Assembly: GCA_018433245.1 (NCBI GenBank)
Contig: JAHDRN010000001.1
Coordinates: forward strand, 124,001-188,000
Length of the DNA: 64,000 bases
Direction of reading: 5' to 3'
From: Candidatus Proruminimicrobium quisquiliarum
GTDB lineage: Bacteria; Elusimicrobiota; Endomicrobiia; Endomicrobiales; Endomicrobiaceae
This document shows, piece after piece, positions 8,265 through 17,231 of the stretch. Below the pieces are notes generated by a model. The model was given only the letters and a program-made list of their open reading frames with translations. It made no database searches and was not told the origin of the DNA. The first letter of the stretch is position 1, and each line of letters begins with the position of its first letter. Position numbers and translations under genes: made by a program.

Positions 8265-9875
8265 TTATCCGTTGAGTAATCCGTAAAGATATGAAAAATC
8301 CTTATTAAAAGGATATTTTTTTAAATTGGATACTGTTAACTCGTTTACTTTTTCCAAATACTCCTGTTTTTTTTCATTTGTAAATAAATTTGATCTTACA
8401 GCCTCACAATAAAAAAGCCCCAGAGAATAAGCATAACGCGGATTGTCGGATAAGCCGATAGCATATTCGTAATTTGTTATTTTATTTTCCAAAGATAATT
8501 TTTTTGCAAAAACAGTTGCTCTCCAGGCTATAGTATCTTTAACTGAAAAATAAACAGTTACAATAAATAATAAACAAAATATAATTTTTATAATTACCGG
8601 CAATTTATAATATTTAACTTCATATTTATAAAAAGTTGAAGATGAAAGTAATCCCAGCGTAATAAAAAATAACATGGCATTTGTCGGAATATGCAGGTGA
8701 AAATCAACTGTACATGAAACAGACATAGACAAAACAGCGCATAGAAGTGAGATAAATTTTATTTTTTTTGCAGTATCTAAAGTTTTAATTTTTTTAAGAA
8801 ATAAAAAAGCAGTAATTAATACCATCAGAAAAAACAATATTCCTGTCGGATAACCGATACCCACAAGTAATTCAAGCCAATCACTATGCAATCTTTTTGG
8901 ATATTGTTTAATTTCCATATTCAAATATCTGTTTACGGTCACAGAAAATGCACCTATTCCTACGCCCGTAGCCGGAAAATCTTTAAGGATGCCAAAACCG
9001 GCTTTATACAGGGATATTCTTGCCTGTTCTGAAAAATCCCCGGTATGGCGGTTAGTGAATTTATTTATTGCATCAATATTACCGTATAAACATAGAGAAG
9101 ATATCAAAAACAATAAGCAGACAATTAATAATTTTATAATTCGGACTTTGATATTTTTTGATAGAAACCAACCGGTTAAAAAGAGAAAAACAAATAATGA
9201 TATGAAAGTGCCGAGCATAGCGCCTCTGGAACGCGTAAATATTATTGAAAGTAACAATAAGAGGCATAATATTACAAGCAAAATATGTTTAAAATTTTTA
9301 TGTCCCAAAAACTTAGGCAAAATAAAAGCCAATGCGGTAAAAAATGATACGGATAAAAAAGAACCGGCATTATTTCTGTTTACAAATGAGCCAAAAGCAA
9401 AATTTATATTATTATCTAAAAAAAAGCGTACATATTCTCCGTTGGGGAAAGACGTCCCTATAATGGCAATTATAAGAGATGATAAAATTATAAATAATAA
9501 AATTTTATTTTGTTTTTCGGAACTTTCAAAATATTGCGTGATTATAAAAAAGAGCGCAAAATATACCACAAACATCATTAATTCCTGTAGTGTAAAAAAA
9601 GGACACACCGAGAAGGGGAAAAGCTGTCCCCTTTCCAAGATAGAATGATAATTAAGTGTTTGTATGACTGAAACGGTAATAAGCACAATAAAGATAGCAC
9701 TTATTACTATTGCAGGCCTTGTGAAAGCATAGGAAGATTTTTTTATTAACAACTTTAACAGAACAATGAATATTCCCGTTTGTAAAATCAAAAAAGCCCA
9801 AGGTTCCGTTCCTGCAAATGCCAAGGGAATAAAGAATATCAAAATAATTAACAGTATGTACGAAAAATTCGGCAT
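8265..9875 (-). CDS. O-antigen ligase / Wzy-C family membrane protein
   Basis: A 536-residue polytopic membrane protein with about 11-12 spans and a hydrophilic C-terminal tail. The Wzy_C/O-antigen-ligase signature is seen as TRSRGAMLG followed by the long periplasmic loop with GVGIGAFSVTVNRY and HSDWLELLVGIGYPTGI. Such proteins polymerise or ligate undecaprenyl-linked polysaccharide. The C-terminus (about 450-536) is helical and TPR-like (NPRYAYSLGLFYCEAVR). The gene leads the wza-wzc unit and has a promoter whose -10 box is only 5 bases from the ATG. Whether it acts as polymerase or ligase cannot be decided from sequence. Confidence 0.82.
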   Translation of the reverse strand: MPNFSYILLIILIFFIPLAFAGTEPWAFLILQTGIFIVLLKLLIKKSSYAFTRPAIVISAIFIVLITVSVIQTLNYHSILERGQLFPFSVCPFFTLQELMMFVVYFALFFIITQYFESSEKQNKILLFIILSSLIIAIIGTSFPNGEYVRFFLDNNINFAFGSFVNRNNAGSFLSVSFFTALAFILPKFLGHKNFKHILLVILCLLLLLSIIFTRSRGAMLGTFISLFVFLFLTGWFLSKNIKVRIIKLLIVCLLFLISSLCLYGNIDAINKFTNRHTGDFSEQARISLYKAGFGILKDFPATGVGIGAFSVTVNRYLNMEIKQYPKRLHSDWLELLVGIGYPTGILFFLMVLITAFLFLKKIKTLDTAKKIKFISLLCAVLSMSVSCTVDFHLHIPTNAMLFFITLGLLSSSTFYKYEVKYYKLPVIIKIIFCLLFIVTVYFSVKDTIAWRATVFAKKLSLENKITNYEYAIGLSDNPRYAYSLGLFYCEAVRSNLFTNEKKQEYLEKVNELTVSNLKKYPFNKDFSYLYGLLNG

Positions 9876-9880
9876 ACGGA

Positions 9881-9909
9881 ATTTTACAAATATTTTTTGA
9901 TAATAACAA
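9881..9909 (-). promoter_or_regulatory. Promoter for ligase-wza-wzc, predicted leaderless
   Basis: On the minus strand TTGTTA (9909-9904) and TAAAAT (9886-9881) are 17 bases apart. Only 5 bases separate the -10 from the ATG at 9875, so transcription should begin at or next to the start codon. No Shine-Dalgarno sequence is present. Confidence 0.5.
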
Positions 9910-9935
9910 CATAATTCATATTTGAAAAAATAAAT

Positions 9936-10769
9936 TTAATGAGAATATAAATTTTTAAGCAGTTTTATTTCTTCGGCATACCCGTCAATTTCATTGGGTG
10001 TTTCCAAATAAAAAGGCAAGTTATATAATGCCTTGTGGTTTATAACTTTCTCTATAGTTTTTATTCCCAAAAAACCCTGTCCTATTTTTTGATGTCTGTC
10101 TTTATGGCTTGAAAATTCATTCAGAGAATCATTTAAATGAATTGCTTTTAGATGTTTGAGCCCGATTACTTTATCAAATTCATTCAATACTTGATCAAGG
10201 TTGTTTATGATATCATATCCCGCATCATGAATATGGCATGTATCCAGGCAAATGCCCATTTTATTATTTAATTTTACTTTGTCTAATATTTGTTTTAATT
10301 CTTCAAAATTTCTTCCCACTTCACTGCCTTTGCCTGACATAGTTTCCAACAAAACTAAAGTGGTTTGATTTTGTTGCAAAATATCGTTTAATAAATCGGC
10401 TATATAGTTTATTCCGCGTTCTGCTCCCTGGCCCACATGGCTGCCGGGATGAAAGTTATACATATTGCCGGGAGTAAGTTCCAATCTGGATAAATCATCA
10501 ATAAAAATTATTCTTGCCAGATCCCTTACCGATTTGTCTGCGGAACACGGATTTAATGTATACGGGGCATGCGCCATTATTTTTTCAAAATTGTGTTTTT
10601 TTGCTAAATCTAAAAATAAACTCACATCTTCTTTGTCAATATCTTTTGCTTTAAATCCTCTTGGATTACGTGTAAAAAACTGAAATGTATTTGCACCTAT
10701 GCTCAACGCGGTTTTAAGCATATTTACATATCCGCCGGAGGAAGAAAGATGACAACCGATATTTAACAT
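9936..10769 (-). CDS. nfo: Endonuclease IV (AP endonuclease)
   Basis: A 277-residue TIM-barrel enzyme that cleaves the DNA backbone 5' to abasic sites in base excision repair and uses a trinuclear zinc site. Recognisable family blocks are [14 protein letters not shown] at the N-terminus, the metal-ligand segments [28 protein letters not shown] and KAIHLNDS, and [11 protein letters not shown] with a terminal LETP. Length matches the family (about 280). It overlaps the upstream alkD gene by 7 bases and has an AAGGAT ribosome binding site inside alkD, so it is translated as part of the ogt-alkD-nfo run. Confidence 0.95.
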   Translation of the reverse strand: MLNIGCHLSSSGGYVNMLKTALSIGANTFQFFTRNPRGFKAKDIDKEDVSLFLDLAKKHNFEKIMAHAPYTLNPCSADKSVRDLARIIFIDDLSRLELTPGNMYNFHPGSHVGQGAERGINYIADLLNDILQQNQTTLVLLETMSGKGSEVGRNFEELKQILDKVKLNNKMGICLDTCHIHDAGYDIINNLDQVLNEFDKVIGLKHLKAIHLNDSLNEFSSHKDRHQKIGQGFLGIKTIEKVINHKALYNLPFYLETPNEIDGYAEEIKLLKNLYSH

Positions 10770-11446
10770 TTTTTCATCCTTTTGATTATTTTTTTTGATT
10801 TTTCGCTGACTCTGTAAGATTCCGTTATTTTTTGCAAAGATTTATTAAAAGTAAAAGTATCAAGATTATTGTTTTTTAAATAGCGCATTGTTAATTCAGG
10901 ATATTTTATAAAAGCATTGGATATTGCCCATGCCGAAGCCATTTTTACATAATAACCTTCATGTTTTATTTTATCGATTTTTTCTAAAGTTTTGTTGATA
11001 TATCTGTCATTTAAAAAATAACACAACATCATTACTATCGCAAATCTGAGTTCAAATTCTTTTTTTGATTTTGAATACTTTTGTATAAAATTCCATACTG
11101 TATCTTGATATTTTTTTGTTATTTTCAGGCTGCTGCAAAAAATGTCACAAACGCTCCAATTGTCTATTTTTGGTACAAATTCGGATATGCAGTGTAAGGT
11201 TGTTTGAAGATCATTCTTTATAAATCCTATTAACATTGCCTGTATCATCAGCTCTTCATTATATTTTGGTTTAATTAACAGATATTTTTCTGATTCATTT
11301 GTTTTATATATTTCTTTTGCAATATTTCTGATAAGAGGAATTCTTACACCTAATATGTTATTTGTTCCGGGGCATAAAGACGAATGGAATTGTTTATATT
11401 TTTTATCTGCGGATTTTAATAATTTTTTAATTATTTTATTTTGCAT
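10763..11446 (-). CDS. AlkD-family DNA alkylation repair protein
   Basis: A 227-residue all-helical HEAT-like repeat protein of the DNA alkylation repair family (AlkC/AlkD), which excises bulky or charged N3/N7-alkylated bases without base flipping. Visible family blocks are [16 protein letters not shown] near residue 33, [15 protein letters not shown] near 95, and [17 protein letters not shown] in the C-terminal half. It overlaps ogt upstream by 16 bases and nfo downstream by 7 bases. Its product, an abasic site, is the substrate of the neighbouring endonuclease IV, which makes functional sense of the gene order. Confidence 0.88.
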   Translation of the reverse strand: MQNKIIKKLLKSADKKYKQFHSSLCPGTNNILGVRIPLIRNIAKEIYKTNESEKYLLIKPKYNEELMIQAMLIGFIKNDLQTTLHCISEFVPKIDNWSVCDIFCSSLKITKKYQDTVWNFIQKYSKSKKEFELRFAIVMMLCYFLNDRYINKTLEKIDKIKHEGYYVKMASAWAISNAFIKYPELTMRYLKNNNLDTFTFNKSLQKITESYRVSEKSKKIIKRMKKC

Positions 11447-11904
11447 TTTTCTAAATCCAATAAGTATTTTTTAATTTTTACCCCGCCCGAGTAGCCTCCG
11501 ATATTCCCGTTTTTTCTTATTACTCTGTGACATGGTATGAATATGGGGATAGGGTTACGGCTGTTTATCATTGCTACGGCTCTGGAATGAGAAGGTTTTG
11601 ATATTTTTTGCGCCAATTCCGAATATGAAATAGTTTTTCCGTAAGGAATTTTTGTTAATTCATTCAATACTAGTTTTGCATAAGCGCTTACGTTCGGATT
11701 AAATCTTAAATTAAATTTTTTTATTTTTCCGCTTAAATATAAATTCAGCCGGTTCCCTGCATATTTGAGAGTTTTTGATTCAAAAAACAGAAAATTTTTT
11801 ATATTGGCAGGTTTTTTGAAATATACGTTTGTAATTTCATTGTTTTGTTCTGCTATGAAAATTCTGCCTATAGGCGTTTGGTAGAAAAAAATGTTCTGAT
11901 CCAT
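11431..11904 (-). CDS. ogt: Methylated-DNA-protein cysteine methyltransferase
   Basis: A 157-residue suicidal methyltransferase that removes alkyl groups from O6-alkylguanine onto its own cysteine. The active-site motif PCHRV is at 124-128 (Cys125), preceded by the helix-turn-helix region with PYGKTISYSELAQKI and the Asn-rich NSRNPIP segment, and followed by GGYSGG. It lacks an Ada-type N-terminal regulatory domain, so it is the ogt-like form. It is 27 bases downstream of mreD and overlaps alkD. A weak TAATAT box lies 8 bases before the ATG, so a separate start for the repair genes is possible. Confidence 0.92.
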   Translation of the reverse strand: MDQNIFFYQTPIGRIFIAEQNNEITNVYFKKPANIKNFLFFESKTLKYAGNRLNLYLSGKIKKFNLRFNPNVSAYAKLVLNELTKIPYGKTISYSELAQKISKPSHSRAVAMINSRNPIPIFIPCHRVIRKNGNIGGYSGGVKIKKYLLDLEKCKIK

Positions 11905-11931
11905 TGTTTTATATATTACAAATTTTAAATT

Positions 11932-12438
11932 TTATTTGTAGAATTTAACGCTGTTTGAATGTTTTTTAAAAAAATTAAGTATTTTAAAAACAACTGGCGT
12001 AAGTATAAGGTTTACTATAAGATAAATAAAAAAATTTGAGTTAAGTTCAATTGATTTTTTTGCAAAATCATTCGGAATCAAAAGATACAACAAGATTAAA
12101 AGAAGATGAGTCGCAATAAGACATACTGACATTATAATAATTTGTGTGGCAATTTGATCTTTATTTAAATTTCGGTTAAATTTACCCGCTATATATCCCG
12201 CTATCGTAAGACTTAAAGCTCTGGTTCCGAAAATATCCGTAGATAAAATATCCCAGGATAATCCGTATAAAAAACCTGTAAGCTGTCCTTTCATTGCTCC
12301 TCTGTTTAAAGCCATGTATACTACGTACATTAAAATGAAATTTGGATAAATTGAATTGCAAACGAAGTATTTCGGTATTACAAACTGTATTATAAGAAGG
12401 ACTGCATACAATAAAAACATCAAAATAATATTTATCAT
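11932..12438 (-). CDS. mreD: Rod shape-determining membrane protein MreD
   Basis: A 168-residue integral membrane protein with five or six spans, the usual size for MreD, which links MreB/MreC to the RodA-PBP2 peptidoglycan synthase. The family segment with NRGAMKGQLTGFLYGLSWDI is visible around residues 45-65. The ATG follows directly after the mreC stop codon, which supports translational coupling. Identification rests on hydrophobicity pattern, length and the mreB-mreC-mreD order, which is near diagnostic. Confidence 0.88.
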   Translation of the reverse strand: MINIILMFLLYAVLLIIQFVIPKYFVCNSIYPNFILMYVVYMALNRGAMKGQLTGFLYGLSWDILSTDIFGTRALSLTIAGYIAGKFNRNLNKDQIATQIIIMSVCLIATHLLLILLYLLIPNDFAKKSIELNSNFFIYLIVNLILTPVVFKILNFFKKHSNSVKFYK

Positions 12439-13272
12439 TTATTTTGATTCCTCTGCCGGCATTATTACGGCAACTTCGTAAATTCTTTGTTTCTGCACAT
12501 ACGGCAATACCAAAATTTCGGCGTAATCGTCATAAGTAGTTTTTGTGATCTCCGAAATTTGCCCGATCGGAATATTGCTGCTGAAAACAGAACTTAGCGG
12601 TCCGGTTACAATTTCATCGTTTATATTTAATTTTGAAGATTGAGGAACGTGGAATAGTTTAAGATACCGCGAGTCGGTTCCTTCAATCAAGCAGTCAATA
12701 TCGGCGTTTTTAATTTGAACAGGTACGGCAAACAGAGAATTTGTTATCAATGCTATTTTTGCTGTTGAATCATAAACTTCCGCAGTTTTACCTATTACAC
12801 ACATTTTGTTGTCTCTCATTATTGTTACCACAGGCATATCTTTTTTTATACCGCAGTTTTGTCCTTTGTTTATAATGAGCCATTTATACCAGTGATCCGG
12901 TTCTCTGATTATAATGGTTGCGAATAATAATTTAGTTTTTTTCGGCGGCTGTAATAACAATAAGTTTTTTAATTTGATATTTTCTTCAAGAACCGACTGA
13001 TAATCGCGTAATTGTTCCGTTAATAATACGATTTGCTCTCGTAATATTATATTTTCCTGATAAACGCGGAAAATATTTGACATATTTGTTATAAATTTAT
13101 TTGAACTTGAAAATGAATTTGAAGTGAAATGTATTCCGGGTATTAAAAAATGATACGTTAAATTTCTTAAAATTGTGACAGGCTGTGAAATTCTTGCAAG
13201 AATTAACAACAACGATAACAATATAAGAATGAAAAAAACCTTATTGACTGCTTTATTATTGTTATTTTTCAT
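12439..13272 (-). CDS. mreC: Rod shape-determining protein MreC
   Basis: A 277-residue bitopic protein: N-terminal membrane span at about 11-30, then a coiled coil (about 70-105, LREQIVLLTEQLRDYQ), then the periplasmic beta-rich MreC domain with DHWYKWLIINKGQNCGIKKD and a late DEIVTGPLSSVF block. It organises the elongasome in the periplasm. It starts 12 bases after mreB, and its stop codon abuts mreD. Length and architecture are normal for the family. Confidence 0.94.
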   Translation of the reverse strand: MKNNNNKAVNKVFFILILLSLLLILARISQPVTILRNLTYHFLIPGIHFTSNSFSSSNKFITNMSNIFRVYQENIILREQIVLLTEQLRDYQSVLEENIKLKNLLLLQPPKKTKLLFATIIIREPDHWYKWLIINKGQNCGIKKDMPVVTIMRDNKMCVIGKTAEVYDSTAKIALITNSLFAVPVQIKNADIDCLIEGTDSRYLKLFHVPQSSKLNINDEIVTGPLSSVFSSNIPIGQISEITKTTYDDYAEILVLPYVQKQRIYEVAVIMPAEESK

Positions 13273-13284
13273 GATTGCCTGAAA

Positions 13285-14316
13285 CTAAATAAGATTTCGT
13301 TTTTCAGCCAATTTGATATTATCCAATTCTTCCAGATAAATACCGGTTCCTCGTACTACGCATGTTAAAGGATCATCGGCTATATTAATAGGCAATTCCG
13401 TTTCCTGAGCCAGCAGTTCCGGAAATCCTCTGAGAAGCGCGCCGCCGCCTGCCAAAACTATGCCTCTGTCAACCAGATCAGCGGCTAATTCCGCCGGCGT
13501 TTCCTCAAGAGTGTCTTTTATAACTTCAATAATTGTTTTTACCGGTTCTGATAAAGCGGATCTTACTTCTTCGGAGGTGACTAAAATTGTTTTGGGAAGC
13601 CCCGTAACCTGGTCTCTTCCTTTTACTTCCATTGTCAGTTCTTCGTCCATCGGAAAAACTGATCCGATTTCCATTTTAACTGCTTCCGCGGTATTTTCTC
13701 CGATGAGTAAATTATATTTTCTTCTGAAATATTGAACTATGGCTTCATCCATTTCATCACCGGCTACGTCTACCGCTTTTGAAACAACCATTCCGCCCAA
13801 AGAAATCACGGCCACGTCCGTAGTGCCGCCTCCGATGTCAACGATCATGCTGCCTTCCGGTTCCTGTATGGGAATACCTGCGCCGATTGCCGCGGCCATA
13901 GGCTCTTCTATAAGATAAACTTCTCTTGCACCTGCCTGCTCAGCAGATTCTTTTACCGCTCTTCTTTCAACTTCCGTTATTCCTGAAGGAATTCCTATTA
14001 CAATTCTTGGATGAAGAAGACTTTTAGATTTATTTATTTTTTTAATAAAGTAGCGTATCATTTTTTCTGTAGCCGCAAAATCAGCTATTACTCCGTTTCT
14101 GAGAGGACGTACTGCAACAATGTTTGCCGGAGTTTTACCGAGCATTCTTTTTGCCTCAGTCCCTATTGCGAGAACGTTTTTTGTATCTTTGTCCATTGCG
14201 ACGACAGAAGGTTCGGTTAAAACAACACCCTGTCCTTTTACATAAACTAATACTGCCGCAGTACCGAGATCAATTCCCATGTCGTTTGAAAACAATTTGA
14301 ATAACCAATTAAACAT
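13285..14316 (-). CDS. mreB: Rod shape-determining protein MreB
   Basis: A 343-residue actin homologue that forms filaments under the inner membrane and directs lateral wall synthesis. Actin-fold nucleotide motifs are clear: phosphate-1 DMGIDLGTA at 12-20, phosphate-2 [13 protein letters not shown] near 160, and the adenosine motif [13 protein letters not shown] near 288. The N-terminal MFNWLFKLF is an amphipathic membrane-binding segment. It is first in the mreBCD-ogt-alkD-nfo series; a TATAAT box lies on the minus strand at 14361-14356 and a GAAGAAGG ribosome binding site precedes the ATG. It indicates a rod-shaped or historically rod-shaped cell. Confidence 0.97.
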   Translation of the reverse strand: MFNWLFKLFSNDMGIDLGTAAVLVYVKGQGVVLTEPSVVAMDKDTKNVLAIGTEAKRMLGKTPANIVAVRPLRNGVIADFAATEKMIRYFIKKINKSKSLLHPRIVIGIPSGITEVERRAVKESAEQAGAREVYLIEEPMAAAIGAGIPIQEPEGSMIVDIGGGTTDVAVISLGGMVVSKAVDVAGDEMDEAIVQYFRRKYNLLIGENTAEAVKMEIGSVFPMDEELTMEVKGRDQVTGLPKTILVTSEEVRSALSEPVKTIIEVIKDTLEETPAELAADLVDRGIVLAGGGALLRGFPELLAQETELPINIADDPLTCVVRGTGIYLEELDNIKLAEKRNLI

Positions 14317-14421
14317 TTTATACCTTCTTCAAAATAATATTTATTGACTGTCGGAATTATACAAAATATTTATAAAAAAAGATATAAAGATGTTTTTTCG
14401 TTAAAAAGGGCTGATTTTAAA

Positions 14422-14450
14422 TTGACAAATTACTAATATTTTTGTATTCT
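14422..14450 (+). promoter_or_regulatory. tRNA-Thr promoter
   Basis: A perfect TTGACA at 14422-14427 and TATTCT at 14445-14450 are 17 bases apart. Predicted transcription starts near 14457, about 20 bases before the mature tRNA end. It may also drive the kinase gene downstream, since no better promoter lies between them. Confidence 0.6.
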
Positions 14451-14475
14451 TTCACAGATTCAGTATCAATGCAGT

Positions 14476-14548
14476 GCCGACGTAGCTCAGTTGGTAGAGC
14501 AACGGTTTTGTAAACCGTTGGTCGGAGGTTCAAGTCCTCTCGTCGGCT
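14476..14548 (+). tRNA. tRNA-Thr (UGU anticodon)
   Basis: A complete cloverleaf of 73 bases. The acceptor stem pairs GCCGACG (14476-14482) with CGTCGGC (14541-14547), with discriminator U. The D arm contains AGCTCAGTTGGTAGAGC. The anticodon stem ACGGT/ACCGT encloses loop TTTGTAA, giving anticodon TGT (Thr). The T arm GGAGGTTCAAGTCCTC has the standard TTCAA loop. The 3' CCA is not encoded, consistent with the CCA-adding-type gene at 31.8 kb. Confidence 0.97.
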
Positions 14549-14593
14549 GATGACTTTTCTTAAGGCTGTATAAAATTCTAAAAAAGTGAGCTT

Positions 14594-16150
14594 ATGAAAA
14601 AAAGAGTAAGTTTCAGCCTAGGTTTTAAGTTTACGATAGCCATATCGGTAGTTATAATTCTCACATCCGTAATATTAACATGGTTTTTTGTTAAGGGGCA
14701 GACGCTGCTTCTTAAAAGCTTTGTTGAAAACAGAGCCGTTATTTTGGCTCATTCCCTTGCGACATCAAGTGAATACGGCGTTCTTGCCCAGAGCAGAGAA
14801 TTCCTTTCGCATTTAACCAAAATCACCATAAAAGAAGAAGATGTTCTGTATGCCTTGATATATGACGATAAAGGCGACGTATTGTCCGATACGACCGTAT
14901 CAAACAGTTCTGTTTATAATTATTTGAACGATGCGGATAAAAAACAGTTTGATTTGACTTCGTTAAAAGAAAGCGGCACGCAAAAAAATATTATTTTTAT
15001 ACAGAACGTGGGCGAAATTATTGAAGTTATAGTTCCTATTTTATCATATGATTCATCAACCGGAATAAATCCCGGAGACGACGCTAACGTAGTAGGCGTA
15101 GTACGCGTAGGTCTTACGCTGGAAAGAATAAAATATCAGATTAAAGAAATTACAAAAAATATTCTTTTCTTGACGATAGTCGTTATTTTTGCCGGTATTA
15201 TTATATCGTCTTTTTTGATAAAAATACTGATAAAACCGATAGATTATTTAATGGTGGGAACAAATAAAATAGCAAACGGCGATTTAACCTATAGAATTCC
15301 GTTGATTTCCAGAGATGAATTCAGAAAACTCTCAATATCTTTTAATTCAATGGCCGCAGATATTGAAGTTAAAATAAAAGAATTAAACAAAGAAAAAAAA
15401 GAATTGTTGAATCTTAAAGTTGCTTTTGAAGAAAGAAGCCAGGAACTTGAAGAAACGCTGGATAAAGTTCAAAGCATACAGCAGGATCTTATACGTTCTG
15501 AAAAGTTTGCGACTGTAGGTCGTCTTGCTTCTTCTGTCGCGCACGAACTCAGAAATCCTCTGGCAAGCATTAAAAACATATCCTACTTTCTTTCAAAGCT
15601 CGGAGCTTTTGCGGATGATAAATCAAGACAGATGGTTGAAATGCTTTCATCCGAAGTTTTAAGGGCAAATAAAATCATTACCGAACTTCTAGATTACTCA
15701 AAAACAAGGAAATTGAGCAAATTTGAAATTGATATAAATACTTTTATTGAGAAGGCGGTACAAACTGTTACTTTTGCGGGAAATATAAAACTCGTTCTTA
15801 ATCTTGAATCGTTTAAAGCAATGATAGATCCTGACAGAATTACTCAGGTTCTTGTAAATTTGATTTCAAACGCCAGAGACGCGATGCCTCAAAACGGAGG
15901 GGTTATAACAGTCGCGGCTAAAAAAACAGATGATGATTCTTTTATTATATCGGTTGAGGATAATGCGTGCGGAATAGACCCGGAATCACTAAAGCGTATA
16001 TTTGAACCGTTGTTTACTACGAAGCTGAAAGGAATCGGTTTGGGACTTCCGATAGTAAAGGAAATTGTTGAGGCTCATAACGGACAAATTACGGTAGAAA
16101 GCACTATAAACGTCGGGACGGTATTTACAATTAAACTTCCCATATCTTAA
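14594..16150 (+). CDS. Membrane sensor histidine kinase
   Basis: A 518-residue kinase with a periplasmic sensor between membrane spans at about 12-34 and 189-210. A HAMP domain (about 205-258) leads into a coiled coil (260-305) and the HisKA domain with the phospho-acceptor His317 in VAHELRNPLAS. The ATPase domain has the N box near NLISNARDAM (422-431), G1 DNACG at 456-460, the F box around FEPLFTTK and G2 GIGLGLP at 480-486, all intact. It is followed 8 bases later by a receiver protein and then a second soluble kinase. The ligand is unknown; the sensor region resembles a dCache/PAS-like fold only loosely. Confidence 0.93.
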   Translation: MKKRVSFSLGFKFTIAISVVIILTSVILTWFFVKGQTLLLKSFVENRAVILAHSLATSSEYGVLAQSREFLSHLTKITIKEEDVLYALIYDDKGDVLSDTTVSNSSVYNYLNDADKKQFDLTSLKESGTQKNIIFIQNVGEIIEVIVPILSYDSSTGINPGDDANVVGVVRVGLTLERIKYQIKEITKNILFLTIVVIFAGIIISSFLIKILIKPIDYLMVGTNKIANGDLTYRIPLISRDEFRKLSISFNSMAADIEVKIKELNKEKKELLNLKVAFEERSQELEETLDKVQSIQQDLIRSEKFATVGRLASSVAHELRNPLASIKNISYFLSKLGAFADDKSRQMVEMLSSEVLRANKIITELLDYSKTRKLSKFEIDINTFIEKAVQTVTFAGNIKLVLNLESFKAMIDPDRITQVLVNLISNARDAMPQNGGVITVAAKKTDDDSFIISVEDNACGIDPESLKRIFEPLFTTKLKGIGLGLPIVKEIVEAHNGQITVESTINVGTVFTIKLPIS

Positions 16151-16158
16151 AGGAATGT

Positions 16159-17229
16159 ATGAAATCGGAAAAAATAAAAATATTGATAGTTGATGACGAA
16201 GACGCTTTAAGGTTTTCTTTGGCAAGCATCTTGGAATTGGAAGGCTATGAAGTTCAGTCGGCTTCGAACGGATTTGAGGCCGTTGAAATTGCCTCAAAAG
16301 AATCATTTGATATTCTGATTTCTGATATAAGAATGCCCGGAATGACAGGAACGGAAGCTTTTCAGAGAATCAGAAAAATACAGCCTAATATTATCGGCAT
16401 AATGATGACTGCTTACGCTTTAAACGACCTGATTACGCAGGCTTTAAACGCCGGAGCATTTACATGTTTGTCAAAACCTTTTGAAGTAGAAACGGTTTTG
16501 TCCACCATATCGGATGTTATATCAAGGCCTTTTGCCGTTGTTGTTGACGACGATGAACAATTGAATGCGAAGTTTCTTGCATACTTGAAAAACAGCGGAC
16601 TAAATGTTGCAACCGCTCAAAAAGATGTGGAGAAAATATCGTTTATGCTGAAACACAAACCTGATGTTCTTATATTCGGATTAGATGAAGATTTCAAAGC
16701 AAGCAAATTATTGTTTCAAAATTTAAAAGATTTGATAGGCACTGTTCCTAAAGTTATAGTTGTATATGACGAATCCGACGCCGGAAATATAGACGATATT
16801 AAAAAATTGGGAATAGCAAGTTTTGTTAAGAAACCTATCAACGTAAAGGATGTTTTCCTGTTTCTTGATAAAGATAAAAGGAAAATAAACGTGGCAATGA
16901 TTAATCTGAACGACGAAGAGTTTATAGAATTAAAAACTCTTTTGTTAAAAGAGGGATTTAATTTGTTTCAATACGGGACGGCAAATGATTTTTTTGACGA
17001 ATTAAAAGATTGTTTTTTTGATGCGGTTGTGATAAATACTCCCATTGAAAAAGATGTCGCTTCTTTTCATGATAAATTACAGCAGGAAATGCCGAATTTA
17101 GGCGCGATATACGTGCTTAATTCCAAGGCTGATATTGATACCGTCGCAAGAAAAGCGTGCTTTTATACCATAAAACCGCTGGATATTGATAAAGTAGTCA
17201 ATCTGATACATCAAATAACAAAAGAATAA
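16159..17229 (+). CDS. Response regulator with three tandem receiver-like domains
   Basis: A 356-residue protein with no recognisable output domain. Receiver 1 (about 6-120) is complete: acidic D12/D13, phospho-acceptor D56 in SDIRMP, T84 and K106. Receiver 2 (about 125-237) keeps an acidic DDD at 130-132 and a KKP lysine near 224-225, but the residue aligned with the phospho-acceptor is about G174 in LIFGLDED. Receiver 3 (about 242-354) keeps IKP (K339) but has N293 where the aspartate would be and lacks a full acidic pocket. Only the first is expected to be phosphorylated; the others may be binding or pseudo-receiver modules. It lies between two kinase genes. Confidence 0.88.
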   Translation: MKSEKIKILIVDDEDALRFSLASILELEGYEVQSASNGFEAVEIASKESFDILISDIRMPGMTGTEAFQRIRKIQPNIIGIMMTAYALNDLITQALNAGAFTCLSKPFEVETVLSTISDVISRPFAVVVDDDEQLNAKFLAYLKNSGLNVATAQKDVEKISFMLKHKPDVLIFGLDEDFKASKLLFQNLKDLIGTVPKVIVVYDESDAGNIDDIKKLGIASFVKKPINVKDVFLFLDKDKRKINVAMINLNDEEFIELKTLLLKEGFNLFQYGTANDFFDELKDCFFDAVVINTPIEKDVASFHDKLQQEMPNLGAIYVLNSKADIDTVARKACFYTIKPLDIDKVVNLIHQITKE

Positions 17230-17231
17230 GA

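Noticed and set aside
8989-9648. 219-codon forward frame opposite the ligase gene
   Set aside because: The reverse-strand membrane protein has clear Wzy_C motifs; the forward frame is Lys/Asn-rich without recognisable features.
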